Assembly (NCBI RefSeq): GCF_015206895.1
Contig: NZ_JADEXU010000039.1
Span: 1 to 56,919, forward strand
Reading direction: 5' to 3'
Source of the DNA: Nostoc sp. LEGE 12450
GTDB lineage: Bacteria; Cyanobacteriota; Cyanobacteriia; Cyanobacteriales; Nostocaceae
Length of the DNA: 56,919 bases
The first letter of the stretch is position 1. Each line of letters opens with the position of its first letter. Of this stretch, positions 43,601-53,376 are shown in pieces. The position numbers and the translations under genes are program-made. The notes under the pieces are model-generated. The model did not search any database and was not told the origin of the DNA. It worked only from the letters and a program-made list of their open reading frames with translations.

Positions 43601-45181
43601 ATGTCTAAGGTTCTTGTCTCTGATTCTATTGACCAAGCTGGAATTGACATTCTTTCGCAAGTTGCTACTGTTGATGTCAAAATAGGTCTAAAACCAGCCC
43701 AACTGCTCGAAATTATTGGTGAATATGACGCACTGATGATTCGCTCTAGTACGCGTGTCACTCAAGAAATCATTGAAGCCGGCACTCAGCTAAAAATCAT
43801 CGGTCGTGCTGGCGTGGGTGTGGATAATGTGGATGTTCCCGCAGCCACACGTCGGGGAATTGTAGTAGTCAATTCTCCAGAGGGAAACACAATTGCCGCC
43901 GCCGAACACGCGCTAGCAATGATTTTGGCTTTGTCTCGCCACATCCCCGATGCTAATGCTTCGGTGAAACGCGGTGCGTGGGATCGCAATAGCTTTGTTG
44001 GCGCGGAAGTCTACAAAAAAACTCTCGGCGTTGTCGGTTTGGGTAAAATTGGCTCCCATGTTGCGGCTGTAGCTAAGACAATGGGGATGAAACTCTTAGC
44101 TTATGACCCTTTTATTTCTACAGAACGAGCCGAACAAATTGGCTGTCAGTTGGTGGAGCTAGATTTACTTTTCCAGCAAGCAGACTATATCACCCTACAC
44201 ATCCCGAAAACTCCAGAAACTACCCACTTAATCAATGCCACAACCCTGGCAAAAATGAAACCCACAGCCCGGATTATCAACTGCGCTCGTGGTGGGATCA
44301 TTGATGAAGTAGCTTTAGCAGCTGCTTTAAAAGCGGGTAAAATCGGCGGTGCAGCCCTGGATGTGTTCGAGTCAGAACCATTGGGTGAATCGGAATTGCG
44401 ATCGCTAGGCAAAGAAGTTATCCTCACCCCCCATTTGGGAGCCTCTACCGCAGAAGCTCAAGTGAATGTGGCGATTGATGTTGCCGAACAAATTCGGGAT
44501 GTACTTTTAGGACTACCAGCGCGTTCAGCCGTCAACATTCCCGGACTCGGCCCCGATGTGTTGGAAGAACTCAAACCCTATATGCAGCTAGCAGAAACTC
44601 TAGGTAATCTAGTAGGACAGCTAGCTGGCGGACGGGTGGAAGTACTCAATATTCGTCTGCAAGGCGAACTCGCAACCAACAAAAGTCAGCCTTTGGTAGT
44701 AGCTGCCCTCAAAGGTTTACTTTACCAAGCTTTGCGGGAACGGGTAAATTACGTCAATGCCAGCATAGAAGCCAAAGAACGCGGAATTCGGGTAATTGAA
44801 ACCCGCGATGCTTCCATTCGAGACTATGCCGGAACGCTTCATCTAGAAGCCACGGGTACTTTGGGTACTCATTCTGTCACAGGTGCTTTGCTGGGTGAAC
44901 GGGAAATCCACCTAACTGATGTTGACGGTTTCCCGATTAACGTCCCACCCAGCAAATATATGCTATTTACCCTGCACCGCGATATGCCGGGGATTATCGG
45001 CAAACTTGGTTCTTTACTCGGCAGTTTTAATGTGAATATTGCCAGTATGCAAGTAGGCCGTAAAATCGTCCGTGGTGATGCGGTAATGGCTCTGAGTATA
45101 GATGACCCTTTACCAGAGGGCATTTTGGATGAGATTATAAAAGTCCCTGGTATTCGGGACGCATATACAGTAACACTATGA
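43601..45181 (+). CDS. serA: D-3-phosphoglycerate dehydrogenase
   Basis: 526 aa. First committed step of phosphoserine synthesis. NAD-binding VVGLGKIGSHVAAVAKTMGM (about 145-164), catalytic RGGIIDE and HLGASTAEAQ with the His, and the C-terminal ACT domain (about 452-526) with LFTLHRDMPGIIGKLGSLLG for serine-type regulation. Between them is the ASB (allosteric substrate binding) domain of type I enzymes. The length is right. A lone gene followed by repeats and prmA. Confidence 0.96.
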   Translation: MSKVLVSDSIDQAGIDILSQVATVDVKIGLKPAQLLEIIGEYDALMIRSSTRVTQEIIEAGTQLKIIGRAGVGVDNVDVPAATRRGIVVVNSPEGNTIAAAEHALAMILALSRHIPDANASVKRGAWDRNSFVGAEVYKKTLGVVGLGKIGSHVAAVAKTMGMKLLAYDPFISTERAEQIGCQLVELDLLFQQADYITLHIPKTPETTHLINATTLAKMKPTARIINCARGGIIDEVALAAALKAGKIGGAALDVFESEPLGESELRSLGKEVILTPHLGASTAEAQVNVAIDVAEQIRDVLLGLPARSAVNIPGLGPDVLEELKPYMQLAETLGNLVGQLAGGRVEVLNIRLQGELATNKSQPLVVAALKGLLYQALRERVNYVNASIEAKERGIRVIETRDASIRDYAGTLHLEATGTLGTHSVTGALLGEREIHLTDVDGFPINVPPSKYMLFTLHRDMPGIIGKLGSLLGSFNVNIASMQVGRKIVRGDAVMALSIDDPLPEGILDEIIKVPGIRDAYTVTL

Positions 45182-45368
45182 GTGCTGAGTAACGAGTGCT
45201 GAGTGCTGAGTGAAGAAAAGACGCGATTAATCGCGTCTGTGCAGGAGTGAGCAGTTAAACAGGAGAACTCCTAACTCCTAACTCCTAACTCTCAAACTCA
45301 CAACTAAGCACTCAGCACGGGCTAAACGCCCCGCTACCGCTAACAGCACTCAGCACTCAGCACTAAAA
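45182..45368. repeat. STRR tracts and GACGCGATTAATCGCGTC palindrome
   Basis: The serA-prmA gap contains GAGTGCTGAGTGCTGAG tracts at the left and inverted ACTCAGCACTCAGCAC tracts at the right, CTAACTCCTAACTCCTAACT heptamers, and at about 45221-45238 a perfect 18-bp palindrome GACGCGATTAATCGCGTC. The outer tracts are complementary, so the whole gap can fold as a hairpin. Confidence 0.8.
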
Positions 45369-45369
45369 G

Positions 45370-46290
45370 ATGGCAAACACCTGGTGGGAACTACAGATTT
45401 TATGTGAGCCAGACCTAGAAGATTCGATCTTTTGGCGACTGGAAGATTTTGGCTGTCGTGGAACAGCTAGTGAAAACAAAGGAAATTCATCTTTAGTTAG
45501 GGCTTATTTATCGACAATTCAAACACAGCTACTAGATTTGGCAGCGCTATCACTCTGGCTGCGTCAAGATGCCCTTTGTGTAGGAGTTTCATCTCCCTCT
45601 CTGCAATGGCAGTTAATTGATGAGGAAGATTGGGCAACTAGCTGGAAACAATATTGGCATCCCCAAGAAATCGGCGATCGCTTCCTAATTAACCCCGCGT
45701 GGCTACCATTACCAGAAACAACAGAACGGTTGGTAATTCGTCTTGACCCAGGTGTAGCATTTGGTACGGGCAACCATGCCACCACTCAGCTATGTTTGGA
45801 ATCCCTAGAAATGCGGCTGAGTGGAGTTCCTCAGTCATTTGTGGGTAATAGTGGCAAACATGAACATCTGGTAATTGCAGATATTGGCTGTGGTTCTGGT
45901 ATCCTTTCCATTGGGGCGCTGCTACTGGGAGCCAAAAAAGTCTATGCAGTAGATAATGACCCTTTAGCAGTGCAATCAACTATCAGTAATGGTGTCTTGA
46001 ATGACATTGGCTCAGAACGTTTACTACCAGCACTGGGAAGTGTAGACGTTTTAACAAAACTGCTTGAGAAACCAGTGGATGGTATAGTTTGCAATATTCT
46101 GGCTCATGTAATTATCGAGTTGATTCCAGAAATGAGTGCGATCGCTAAACCTGACACTTGGGCAATCTTCAGTGGTATTTTACTAGAACAATCTAAAGCT
46201 GTTGCTGACGCTTTAGAACAAAATGGTTGGGTCGTTGCTACCCTATGGAAACGGAAAGAGTGGTGTTGCTTGAATGTACGGCGTTCTTAA
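45370..46290 (+). CDS. prmA: Ribosomal protein L11 methyltransferase
   Basis: 306 aa. Methylates L11 lysines and N-terminus. The N-terminal domain starts [20 protein letters not shown]. The hinge region [20 protein letters not shown] is the family signature. The SAM-binding motif [20 protein letters not shown] with [10 protein letters not shown] is clear, and [17 protein letters not shown] follows. The length is normal. It may be read through from serA across the repeat-filled gap. Confidence 0.93.
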   Translation: MANTWWELQILCEPDLEDSIFWRLEDFGCRGTASENKGNSSLVRAYLSTIQTQLLDLAALSLWLRQDALCVGVSSPSLQWQLIDEEDWATSWKQYWHPQEIGDRFLINPAWLPLPETTERLVIRLDPGVAFGTGNHATTQLCLESLEMRLSGVPQSFVGNSGKHEHLVIADIGCGSGILSIGALLLGAKKVYAVDNDPLAVQSTISNGVLNDIGSERLLPALGSVDVLTKLLEKPVDGIVCNILAHVIIELIPEMSAIAKPDTWAIFSGILLEQSKAVADALEQNGWVVATLWKRKEWCCLNVRRS

Positions 46291-46512
46291 CCGACGCGAA
46301 ACTATAGGCTGTAGGGGCAATACCCTACGGGAAACTACTCTGCATTTACACGAGCCCCTAGCTGAAAATGAAGGTTTCAGCTATGGTTTACGTCAGTCTT
46401 GTAGAAAAAATGAATGATACGTTTTAACAGTATTCGACTTAAGTATAAGTAATCAAGCAATTTGAAGTGACATAATATATAGATTAACCACTATTGACTT
46501 TTGAAACCAGCG

Positions 46513-47817
46513 ATGAAAGAACGGCTACAAATCCACAAAAAAGCTGACTCATCCGCTTCTAAGTCAGAGCAAGGTCAGTTGCCATCTCACCTTTTAACTA
46601 CTAACTCTCCACTTGGCTCCAACAAGCCTATAGTACAGGCAAAAGTAGAGAATCAGAAATTTCAAGAGTATCAGTTTGAGGCAACAAAACTCCAAATCCA
46701 AGCCAAGCATGGCACTATCACACCAGACGGACAGGAACGACTCACAGTATTACAGGCAAAGATGAATGAGTCGTTGCAGCAAGGAAAGGAACACTCTTTT
46801 CAGTTTGGTCATAACATTGACAAAATGGCGATCAAACGTGCTGATACTGTGTCACTGGCACAAATGCAACCCCTTCAGGAACCACTACTACAGCCAAAAC
46901 TCACTGTTGGCCAACCAGGAGATCGGTATGAGCAAGAAGCTGATAGAGTAGCTACTTCTGTTGTCAGCCAAATTAATGCAGCTACTTTGCAAAACCAAGA
47001 AAGACAGCAGACGACCTTAGCAGGTAGCAGAAACATCCAAGCAAGTTCTGAAGAAATATTAGCAGCAAATAACTCAGCAGATAAAAAACAAAAATTTTTA
47101 CAAGATTACTCACTAGCCAAAACACTAGTAAATGGAATAGACGACACATTACCAGAAGATAAAATACTGGAACAACTATTCAAAAACTTTGGAAATATCC
47201 AATTTCAATACACAATGGTGAGCAAGAGCCAAGAAACTCTATTAAAAGGCTCTCCAGAAGGAGATTGTCAGACATTAGCCCGTGCATTTAAAAAAGTTGC
47301 AGAAGAATATTTTGGCATAGAGAAAATAACAGTTGAAAGTATTGCCAAACCTTTTTTGAGTGAAGCTGGAGTTACACCCTACCAAGGCAAAAAGCCTAAT
47401 TGCGATGATGGTAAGCGGTGGTTTTTCCAAAACCATTATTGGGCTAGTTGGAACGGAAAGGCTTACGATGTTTTATTCCTCAGCCATAAGCGAACTGAAG
47501 CAGATATGGCAAAACAGATGCAACCACTTACATCTATGTTGATGCCGGAACAAGAGTACTATGAAACAGAAAAAGGAAAAGTTGTATATCCAATTGTTAA
47601 TAAGTACTCAACTGTAGAAATTAGTATATTTGAGAAACTGAAAAACTTTGTGAATAATCTTGGTAGATTTTTCTCGGACAATATGAGTGCGATAATAAAT
47701 AAAATTCAGTCTTTATTGTCCAAGGGTGGAAACAACGCTAGTGGTTTTGATTCTCTAATGAGAGAACTAGAAAATGACAAAACCAGTACTGTGGTCTCAA
47801 ATAATCAAAATCAATAA
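46513..47817 (+). CDS. DUF4157-type N-terminus protein with transglutaminase-like C-H-D triad (candidate injection-system cargo)
   Basis: About 434 aa from ATG 46513; a TTG at 46501 is possible. N-terminal 190 residues: repetitive low-complexity start, a coiled region (EYQFEATKLQIQAKHG), then QPKLTVGQPGDRYEQEADRV, the marker stretch found at the start of DUF4157 proteins linked to extracellular contractile injection systems. No HExxH follows. The C-terminal part (about 220-340) has GDCQTLARAFKKV (Cys252), NHYWASW (His308) and AYDVLF (Asp319), the order and spacing of a transglutaminase-like/papain-type triad. I read it as a putative toxin or effector. No structural injection genes are in view. 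Confidence 0.72.
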   Translation: MKERLQIHKKADSSASKSEQGQLPSHLLTTNSPLGSNKPIVQAKVENQKFQEYQFEATKLQIQAKHGTITPDGQERLTVLQAKMNESLQQGKEHSFQFGHNIDKMAIKRADTVSLAQMQPLQEPLLQPKLTVGQPGDRYEQEADRVATSVVSQINAATLQNQERQQTTLAGSRNIQASSEEILAANNSADKKQKFLQDYSLAKTLVNGIDDTLPEDKILEQLFKNFGNIQFQYTMVSKSQETLLKGSPEGDCQTLARAFKKVAEEYFGIEKITVESIAKPFLSEAGVTPYQGKKPNCDDGKRWFFQNHYWASWNGKAYDVLFLSHKRTEADMAKQMQPLTSMLMPEQEYYETEKGKVVYPIVNKYSTVEISIFEKLKNFVNNLGRFFSDNMSAIINKIQSLLSKGGNNASGFDSLMRELENDKTSTVVSNNQNQ

Positions 47818-47923
47818 TTATAGACCTTGATGGGATCGTTAATTCAATGCGATCGCATCCCAAGTGCAAAACTGAATCAACAGCTTGAGTTTGCGAAGGA
47901 TGCGATCGCAGTAATGTGCCTAC

Positions 47924-48304
47924 TTACTTCGACAAAACCACGTTTTGACGTACAGCACGCTTGCGTAGGCGTAGCCCGTCGTAGACATCGCTTTTCCGAA
48001 TACCTCCAGCCATCTGATATTCATGGCTATTATTACCATATTTATAAGCAATACCACGCAAAATCTTCTCAGAATAGTCTGCTAAATCTTGTTCATTTTC
48101 AACGATCTGGGTTAGTAAGACATCAATAGTAGAGAGGGTGGTATTGTACGCTTCCAGAGATTTTCGGAGGCTTTCGATTTTTTCAGTATAATCTTTGACT
48201 GTTAACTTTTCTCCAACATCGAGAGTTGGACTAATAGATTTAATACTTGCTAAACGTACTTCAGCTTTGCCAAGAGTACGTGAATTGCGTTTTGACCTCG
48301 CCAT
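47924..48304 (-). CDS. Hypothetical protein with repeat-altered C-terminus
   Basis: 126 aa of unknown family. The basic N-terminus MARSKRNSRTLGKAEVRLAS is followed by an extended coiled-coil-like part (KLTVKDYTEKIESLRKSLEA) and RGIAYKYGNNSHEYQMAGG. The last 20 residues (from SDVYDGLRLRKRAVRQN) are encoded by the GCGATGTCTACGACGGGCTA-type interspersed repeat at 47963-47991, so the original end has been displaced. It faces the cargo-like gene on the other strand, about 106 bases from its stop. Confidence 0.68.
   Translation of the reverse strand: MARSKRNSRTLGKAEVRLASIKSISPTLDVGEKLTVKDYTEKIESLRKSLEAYNTTLSTIDVLLTQIVENEQDLADYSEKILRGIAYKYGNNSHEYQMAGGIRKSDVYDGLRLRKRAVRQNVVLSK
47963..47991. repeat. 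Interspersed repeat inside the 3' end of the gene at 47924
   Basis: GCGTAGGCGTAGCCCGTCGT followed by AGACATCGC matches modules seen at 39354-39456. It is read through in frame by the minus-strand gene. Confidence 0.7.
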
Positions 48305-48537
48305 AATTAATACTCAATCTCTAAATTACTGATAACTCTATAGTGGACAATTGTTAAAGAAGTTGTCATACGTGAAATTGTTGATTTTTTTGAAAAAGCC
48401 TAAAGTTTGAGTACCTTACAACATTTTTTGCCAATAAAAACCATATTTATTGTTGAGGCAAAGCAGTATTGTGCCTTAAATGCGTATTCTATTTAAGGGA
48501 AGATGCTGTAACACAAGTCTGTTTCTCATAACGTGAA

Positions 48538-48726
48538 AGCAGAAGCTGCTACAGACTGCGCGTAACACGGAAACGTGAAGACGGAAGTTCCTACAGGGAA
48601 GGCGGAAGCTGCTACAGGCTGCGCGTAACACGGAAACGTGAAGACGGAAGCTGCTACAGGAAAGGCGGAAGCTGCTACAGGCTGCGCGTAACACGGAAAC
48701 GTGAAGACGGAAGCTGCTACAGGAAA
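48538..48726. repeat. Three 63-bp tandem units
   Basis: Units start at 48538, 48601 and 48664. Each has the layout CGGAAGCTGCTACAGG, then CTGCGCGTAACACGG, then AAACGTGAAGACGG and the first phrase again, so 63 bp is three 21-bp blocks. Copies two and three are nearly identical. A minus-strand frame through it is a by-product of the period. Confidence 0.9.
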
Positions 48727-48803
48727 GGTAGAAACCTGATCTGCTCCCTTCGACTCCGCTCAGGGAGCGTTGTGAAGTTGCTACAGTGAAGGTAGAAAGC
48801 TGA

Positions 48804-48875
48804 TCTGCTCCCTGAGCGAAGTCTGCTCCCTGAGTAAAGTCTGCTCCCTGAGCGAAGTCTGCTCCCTGAGCGGAG
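48804..48875. repeat. Four 18-bp tandem units (TCTGCTCCCTGAGCGAAG)
   Basis: Units at 48804, 48822, 48840 and 48858, differing at two or three positions. They derive from the CTGAGCGAAGTCGAAGGGA-type interspersed repeat, whose fuller copies lie next to the array and at about 49318 and 49558. Confidence 0.88.
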
Positions 48876-48964
48876 TCGAAGGGAGCATTGTGGTGATGGT
48901 TAAGCGAAACGATGCACTAAGCGTAGCCTCTCGTAGAGAAGGCAGTTGAACCATGCCGAAGTGT

Positions 48965-49279
48965 TTAAGTGTTGAAGTTAGCCAACCCACTGTAATGAGT
49001 TTCATTTTGACATTCGGCTAACTTATGCAACAAATTTGTATCCCCTGAAATCAGAGCTTGCTTCTTTTTTCGACTCCAACCTTGCACCTGCTTCTCACGC
49101 TCAAAAGCATCCACCACAGACTGATAATACTCGCAGAAAACTAGCTTCACAGGCAACCGTTTTGCCGTATGGTTTGCGCCCTCACCTTGTTGATGTTGCC
49201 ACAGCCGCCGCTCAATATCCTTTGTACTACCCGTATAGTAACTACCATCAGCACATTCAAGAATGTACATATAAGCCAT
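48965..49279 (-). CDS. GIY-YIG nuclease family protein (UPF0213 type)
   Basis: 104 aa. The GIY-YIG core reads MYILECADGSYYTGSTKDIE with the conserved Arg in RRLWQHQQGEGANHTAK and the Glu in VDAFEREKQVQGWSRKKKQA. Single-domain members of this group are small nucleases of unclear cellular role, possibly in DNA repair. ATG 49279 or 49270 could start it. The last 15 residues run into repeat-like DNA. It is isolated in a repeat-dense stretch. Confidence 0.87.
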   Translation of the reverse strand: MAYMYILECADGSYYTGSTKDIERRLWQHQQGEGANHTAKRLPVKLVFCEYYQSVVDAFEREKQVQGWSRKKKQALISGDTNLLHKLAECQNETHYSGLANFNT

Positions 49280-49799
49280 AAATTGATTTACGCGATCGCT
49301 TTTTATTAAAAAAGTGTTCCCTGAGCGAAGTCGAAGGGAACACTCTCCTGCTGAATTTTCATAATTCTTGTAAAACTTGAACAGCAGTTAATATTTAGAT
49401 CGGCAAATACCAGTGAAGCGATGCCTGGATTGGGCAGCGCCTACGCGTGTTTTAATCAGTGCATTGTTTGACTTTTAAAAGCGATCGCCTGTTTTAATCA
49501 GTACAATCGCAGTAGCAGTAATTGATTTCCTTAAGCAAAACGTTCCCTAAACAAAATGTTTCCTTCGACTTCGCTCAGGGAACATTCTAATTGCTCTTAG
49601 AATCAATGTCATCGCAGAAGGTGCGATCGCTCACATTTTTCCTAAGTGTTTTTTATCGGTATTAGATTACTGTTGTATTGGTCTCATAAAAATTCCTGTA
49701 GATACTTGCATATTCACCTACAGGATAAGTTGTACAATTATTTTATGTGTTATACGACTTTATTATTGTTGTACAACAGCTACTACCTCTATAAATAGA
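49280..49799. other. Repeat-bearing intergenic region between GIY-YIG and glmS
   Basis: 520 bp with no supported gene. It carries two opposed copies of the TTCCCTGAGCGAAGTCGAAG repeat (about 49318-49343 and, inverted, about 49558-49584) and a phrase TGTTTTAATCAGTGCATTG / TGTTTTAATCAGTACAATCG repeated at about 49448 and 49491. An AT-rich stretch at 49680-49799 should be the terminator zone of glmS. Confidence 0.6.
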
Positions 49800-51680
49800 C
49801 TATTCCACCGTTACAGATTTGGCCAAATTCCGGGGCTGATCGACATCCAAACCGCGACGGGCGGCAATATGATAAGCCAATAATTGCAAAGGAACTACTG
49901 TGAGAATCGGAGAAAGTAATTCTTCTACATGAGAGACGGGAAGAAGATCGTTAAAAATTTCCGCAGCTTCGCCATCGTTGACGGGAGTCACGCCAATTAA
50001 CCGAGAATCTCTGGCTTTGGCTTCTTGAGCATTAGAAATAACTTTTTCGTAAACACTACCAGGAATTGCGATCGCAACTACTGGTACTTTCGCATCTAAA
50101 AGTGCGATCGGGCCATGTTTCATTTCTCCAGCCGGATACCCTTCAGCGTGAATGTAGCTGATTTCTTTTAATTTCAACGCCCCTTCTAAAGCAATGGGGA
50201 AGTTGATTCCTCTTCCTATAAAAATGAAATCTTGGGTTTCGGCAAATTCATGGGCTAGCTGTTCGGTTAAACGTTCCTGACTTTCCAAAGTTGCTTCAAT
50301 TTCTTTAGGAATCTGCCGCAACCCATTAATAATTTTATCTAATGTGTCTTTTGAAACTGTCTGACGACGAGCTGCTAAATCCAATGCCAATGCATAAAAC
50401 GCCATCAGTTGGGCGGTAAAAGTTTTTGTCGCCGCTACCCCAATTTCAATTCCTGCTAAGGTACTGATGACATGCGGCACTAGATGACCAAGGCTGCTTT
50501 CGGGGCGATTGGTAATGCCCAGTAGTCGCGCTTGATATTTAGGTTCTCTCCCTTGGCGACGTTCTTTTTCCATCGCCAAAGCTGCTAGAGTATCGGCAGT
50601 TTCGCCTGATTGGGTAACACCGATAATCAATGTGTTAGCCGTCACGGGTGATGGTGCATAGCGATACTCAGAAGCGTAATGTACCTGAGTTGAAATTTCT
50701 GCTAATTGTTCGATTAAATATTTTCCAATTAATGCTGCGTGCCAACTAGTACCACAGGCGAGGATCTGAATTTGTTCTAAATCGTTGTATAAATCCGCAG
50801 GTAAGCCAAGATTGATTGGCGATTCGGTAGATTCGGCTGGATTGAAGTAAGCATCTAAACTAGCTCTTACTACTCCTGGTTGCTCATGAATTTCTTTGAG
50901 CATGAAATGTTTGAATCCCTGCTTTTCTACCAATGCAGGATTGAAGTTAAGCAGCCGGGGTTGTTTTTTCAACCTGTCGCCAGCAAAATTGTAAATCTCA
51001 ACGCCTAAAGGAGTGAGACGGGCAATTTCGCCATTTTCTAAAGGTAGCACCGCACGGGTGTAGGCAACGATCGCAGGCGTGTCAGATGCACAAAAGAATT
51101 CTCCTTGCCCAAAACCAATTACCAAAGGTGCTTGTTGGCGAACAACAATCAATTCATCGGGGTAGTCAGCAGAAATAACTGCGATCGCAAATGCCCCGTG
51201 TAAGTGGTTAACAGCTTGGCGAACTGCCTCCAAGAAGGGAGATGAGGAAGATGAGGGGGGAATATTCTTTAAAAATTCGGCTATGAGATGAGGAATTACT
51301 TCAGTATCAGTATCAGAAACAAACTGATGTCCTTTTGCTTTAAGTTCTTCGCGTAAGTCGCGGTAATTTTCGATAATGCCATTTTGCACCACCGCCACTC
51401 GCTTTGCCGTGTCTAAATGGGGATGGGCGTTGTATTCTTCTGGCTTACCATGAGTTGCCCAACGAGTGTGACCAATACCAATCTGGGCGGGGGCTTCTAT
51501 TTGTTCTAGTTTAGAGCGCAGGTTATGCAATTTGCCCTTTGCCCGCACACAATTCACCTCACCTTCCCAAACAGTGGCGATTCCAGCAGAATCGTAGCCC
51601 CTGTACTCTAGTTTTTCCAGCCCAGCCAATAAAATGTCTGTCGCCGCTTGAGTGCCTATATATCCAACAATTCCGCACAT
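49800..51680 (-). CDS. glmS: Glutamine-fructose-6-phosphate aminotransferase (isomerising)
   Basis: 626 aa. Makes glucosamine-6-phosphate for cell-wall precursors. The N-terminal glutaminase starts MCGIVGYIGTQAATD with the catalytic Cys2, then GIGHTRWATHGKPEEYNAHP. Two SIS domains follow (about 300-430 and 470-600), with GTSWHAALIG, GVTQSGETADTLAAL and the C-terminal end RGLDVDQPRNLAKSVTVE intact. The length is slightly over the usual 600-610 because of an acidic/serine-rich insert (NIPPSSSSSPF) near 145. It lies downstream of psaC in the same direction, with a terminator between. Confidence 0.96.
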   Translation of the reverse strand: MCGIVGYIGTQAATDILLAGLEKLEYRGYDSAGIATVWEGEVNCVRAKGKLHNLRSKLEQIEAPAQIGIGHTRWATHGKPEEYNAHPHLDTAKRVAVVQNGIIENYRDLREELKAKGHQFVSDTDTEVIPHLIAEFLKNIPPSSSSSPFLEAVRQAVNHLHGAFAIAVISADYPDELIVVRQQAPLVIGFGQGEFFCASDTPAIVAYTRAVLPLENGEIARLTPLGVEIYNFAGDRLKKQPRLLNFNPALVEKQGFKHFMLKEIHEQPGVVRASLDAYFNPAESTESPINLGLPADLYNDLEQIQILACGTSWHAALIGKYLIEQLAEISTQVHYASEYRYAPSPVTANTLIIGVTQSGETADTLAALAMEKERRQGREPKYQARLLGITNRPESSLGHLVPHVISTLAGIEIGVAATKTFTAQLMAFYALALDLAARRQTVSKDTLDKIINGLRQIPKEIEATLESQERLTEQLAHEFAETQDFIFIGRGINFPIALEGALKLKEISYIHAEGYPAGEMKHGPIALLDAKVPVVAIAIPGSVYEKVISNAQEAKARDSRLIGVTPVNDGEAAEIFNDLLPVSHVEELLSPILTVVPLQLLAYHIAARRGLDVDQPRNLAKSVTVE

Positions 51681-51757
51681 TGTTCACACCGCTTTTTTTC
51701 AGGATGATTAAATCCAGTATAGTGTTTAGCACAAACTCGACGTTTTGCAAAGAAAAA

Positions 51758-51777
51758 AGGGAGTAATATTACTCCCT
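51758..51777 (-). terminator. Intrinsic terminator between psaC and glmS
   Basis: On the minus strand AGGGAGTAATATTACTCCCT is a perfect 20-bp palindrome followed by TTTTTTC, the classic stem plus U-run. It lies about 295 bases past the psaC stop and about 78 bases before the glmS start, so it separates the two transcripts. Confidence 0.8.
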
Positions 51778-52072
51778 CTACCACTAGGTATTGTTATGGA
51801 TTTTGGGCTTTTAAAGCAGATTCACAGTCAGCTTTTGACCTGACAGTACAAATACGCTTCTAGGATTTAAGTACCCAGAGATTTTTATCCCCAATCTAAA
51901 ATTAAAATTTCGTAAAGCAGGTAGTATCCACTCTACGATGCTAAAGGTGCTTGATATTGACACACTTCAAAGTCTTGAGTTCCGAGTTCCGAGTTCTGAG
52001 TGAAGAATCAAGAAATTAGTTTTTTTGATTTACTTCTTTTTGTCTCAGCACTCAGCACTCGGCACCAGCTTT

Positions 52073-52752
<680 letters not shown>

Positions 52753-53376
52753 TTATGGACTCAGCACTAGTTGCCATTCTCTGTTTTGGGAATTCCATTT
52801 AGGTAATTGAGTTTCACCGACAACATAGGGACCCCAATAACGACGGGAGCCATCTTCTGCGAAAGCAACTAAAATATCTCCCTTTTCCAGCTTTAAATTA
52901 TTCTGAGGTAGGGATAGAACCAGTCCCTTCTCACTACCTTCTTGGGGAGCAAAATCCCAATGTGCTGGTACATCATATTGAGTCTGTTTAGTACCAGAGC
53001 CTTTTGCTACCGACTGTCGCGCCAGTAGAGTCAGGCGTACAGGTTGATTTGTTTGATTGCTCATCCGCAAAGTCCCTTGATTCTTAGCTTTGGTTGCTGA
53101 TTTATCACGCTCTGCTAAGACAGGATAAGTATTCTCTTTACTACTATGTTCTACTTTATTGGTTGGAGTAGATAGATTAGCGGAAATGCCTTTTTCAGGT
53201 GAAACAGGTTTAGAAGAAGTTGTCTCCCACTCTTGAGTTTCAGTTGGCAGTTGTGAAGATGTATCTGGGTTTGTGGACTCCAAGGATACACTCACTCCAA
53301 AGCATCCCACCAGAGTAACAAGTAGTCCCAAGCAACAAGCTGTAACACCGACGTTACGATACACTAAAGATTTCAT
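52753..53376 (-). CDS. Hypothetical lipoprotein
   Basis: 207 aa. The N-terminus ACCLGLLVTLVGCFG is a lipoprotein signal with lipobox LVGC (Cys at about 25). A Ser/Thr/Pro-rich linker follows (about 30-100). The C-terminal domain (about 100-207) is beta-rich, with LRMSNQTNQPVRLTLLARQS, WDFAPQEGSEKGL and DGSRRYWGPYVVGETQLP, and looks like a compact sandwich. I do not recognise the family. Envelope-attached; function unknown. Confidence 0.8.
   Translation of the reverse strand: MKSLVYRNVGVTACCLGLLVTLVGCFGVSVSLESTNPDTSSQLPTETQEWETTSSKPVSPEKGISANLSTPTNKVEHSSKENTYPVLAERDKSATKAKNQGTLRMSNQTNQPVRLTLLARQSVAKGSGTKQTQYDVPAHWDFAPQEGSEKGLVLSLPQNNLKLEKGDILVAFAEDGSRRYWGPYVVGETQLPKWNSQNREWQLVLSP

Noticed and set aside
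48476..48694. Minus-strand frame with RAACSSFRLHVSVL repeats
   Set aside because: By-product of the 63-bp array; no homology-like sequence and no ribosome site.
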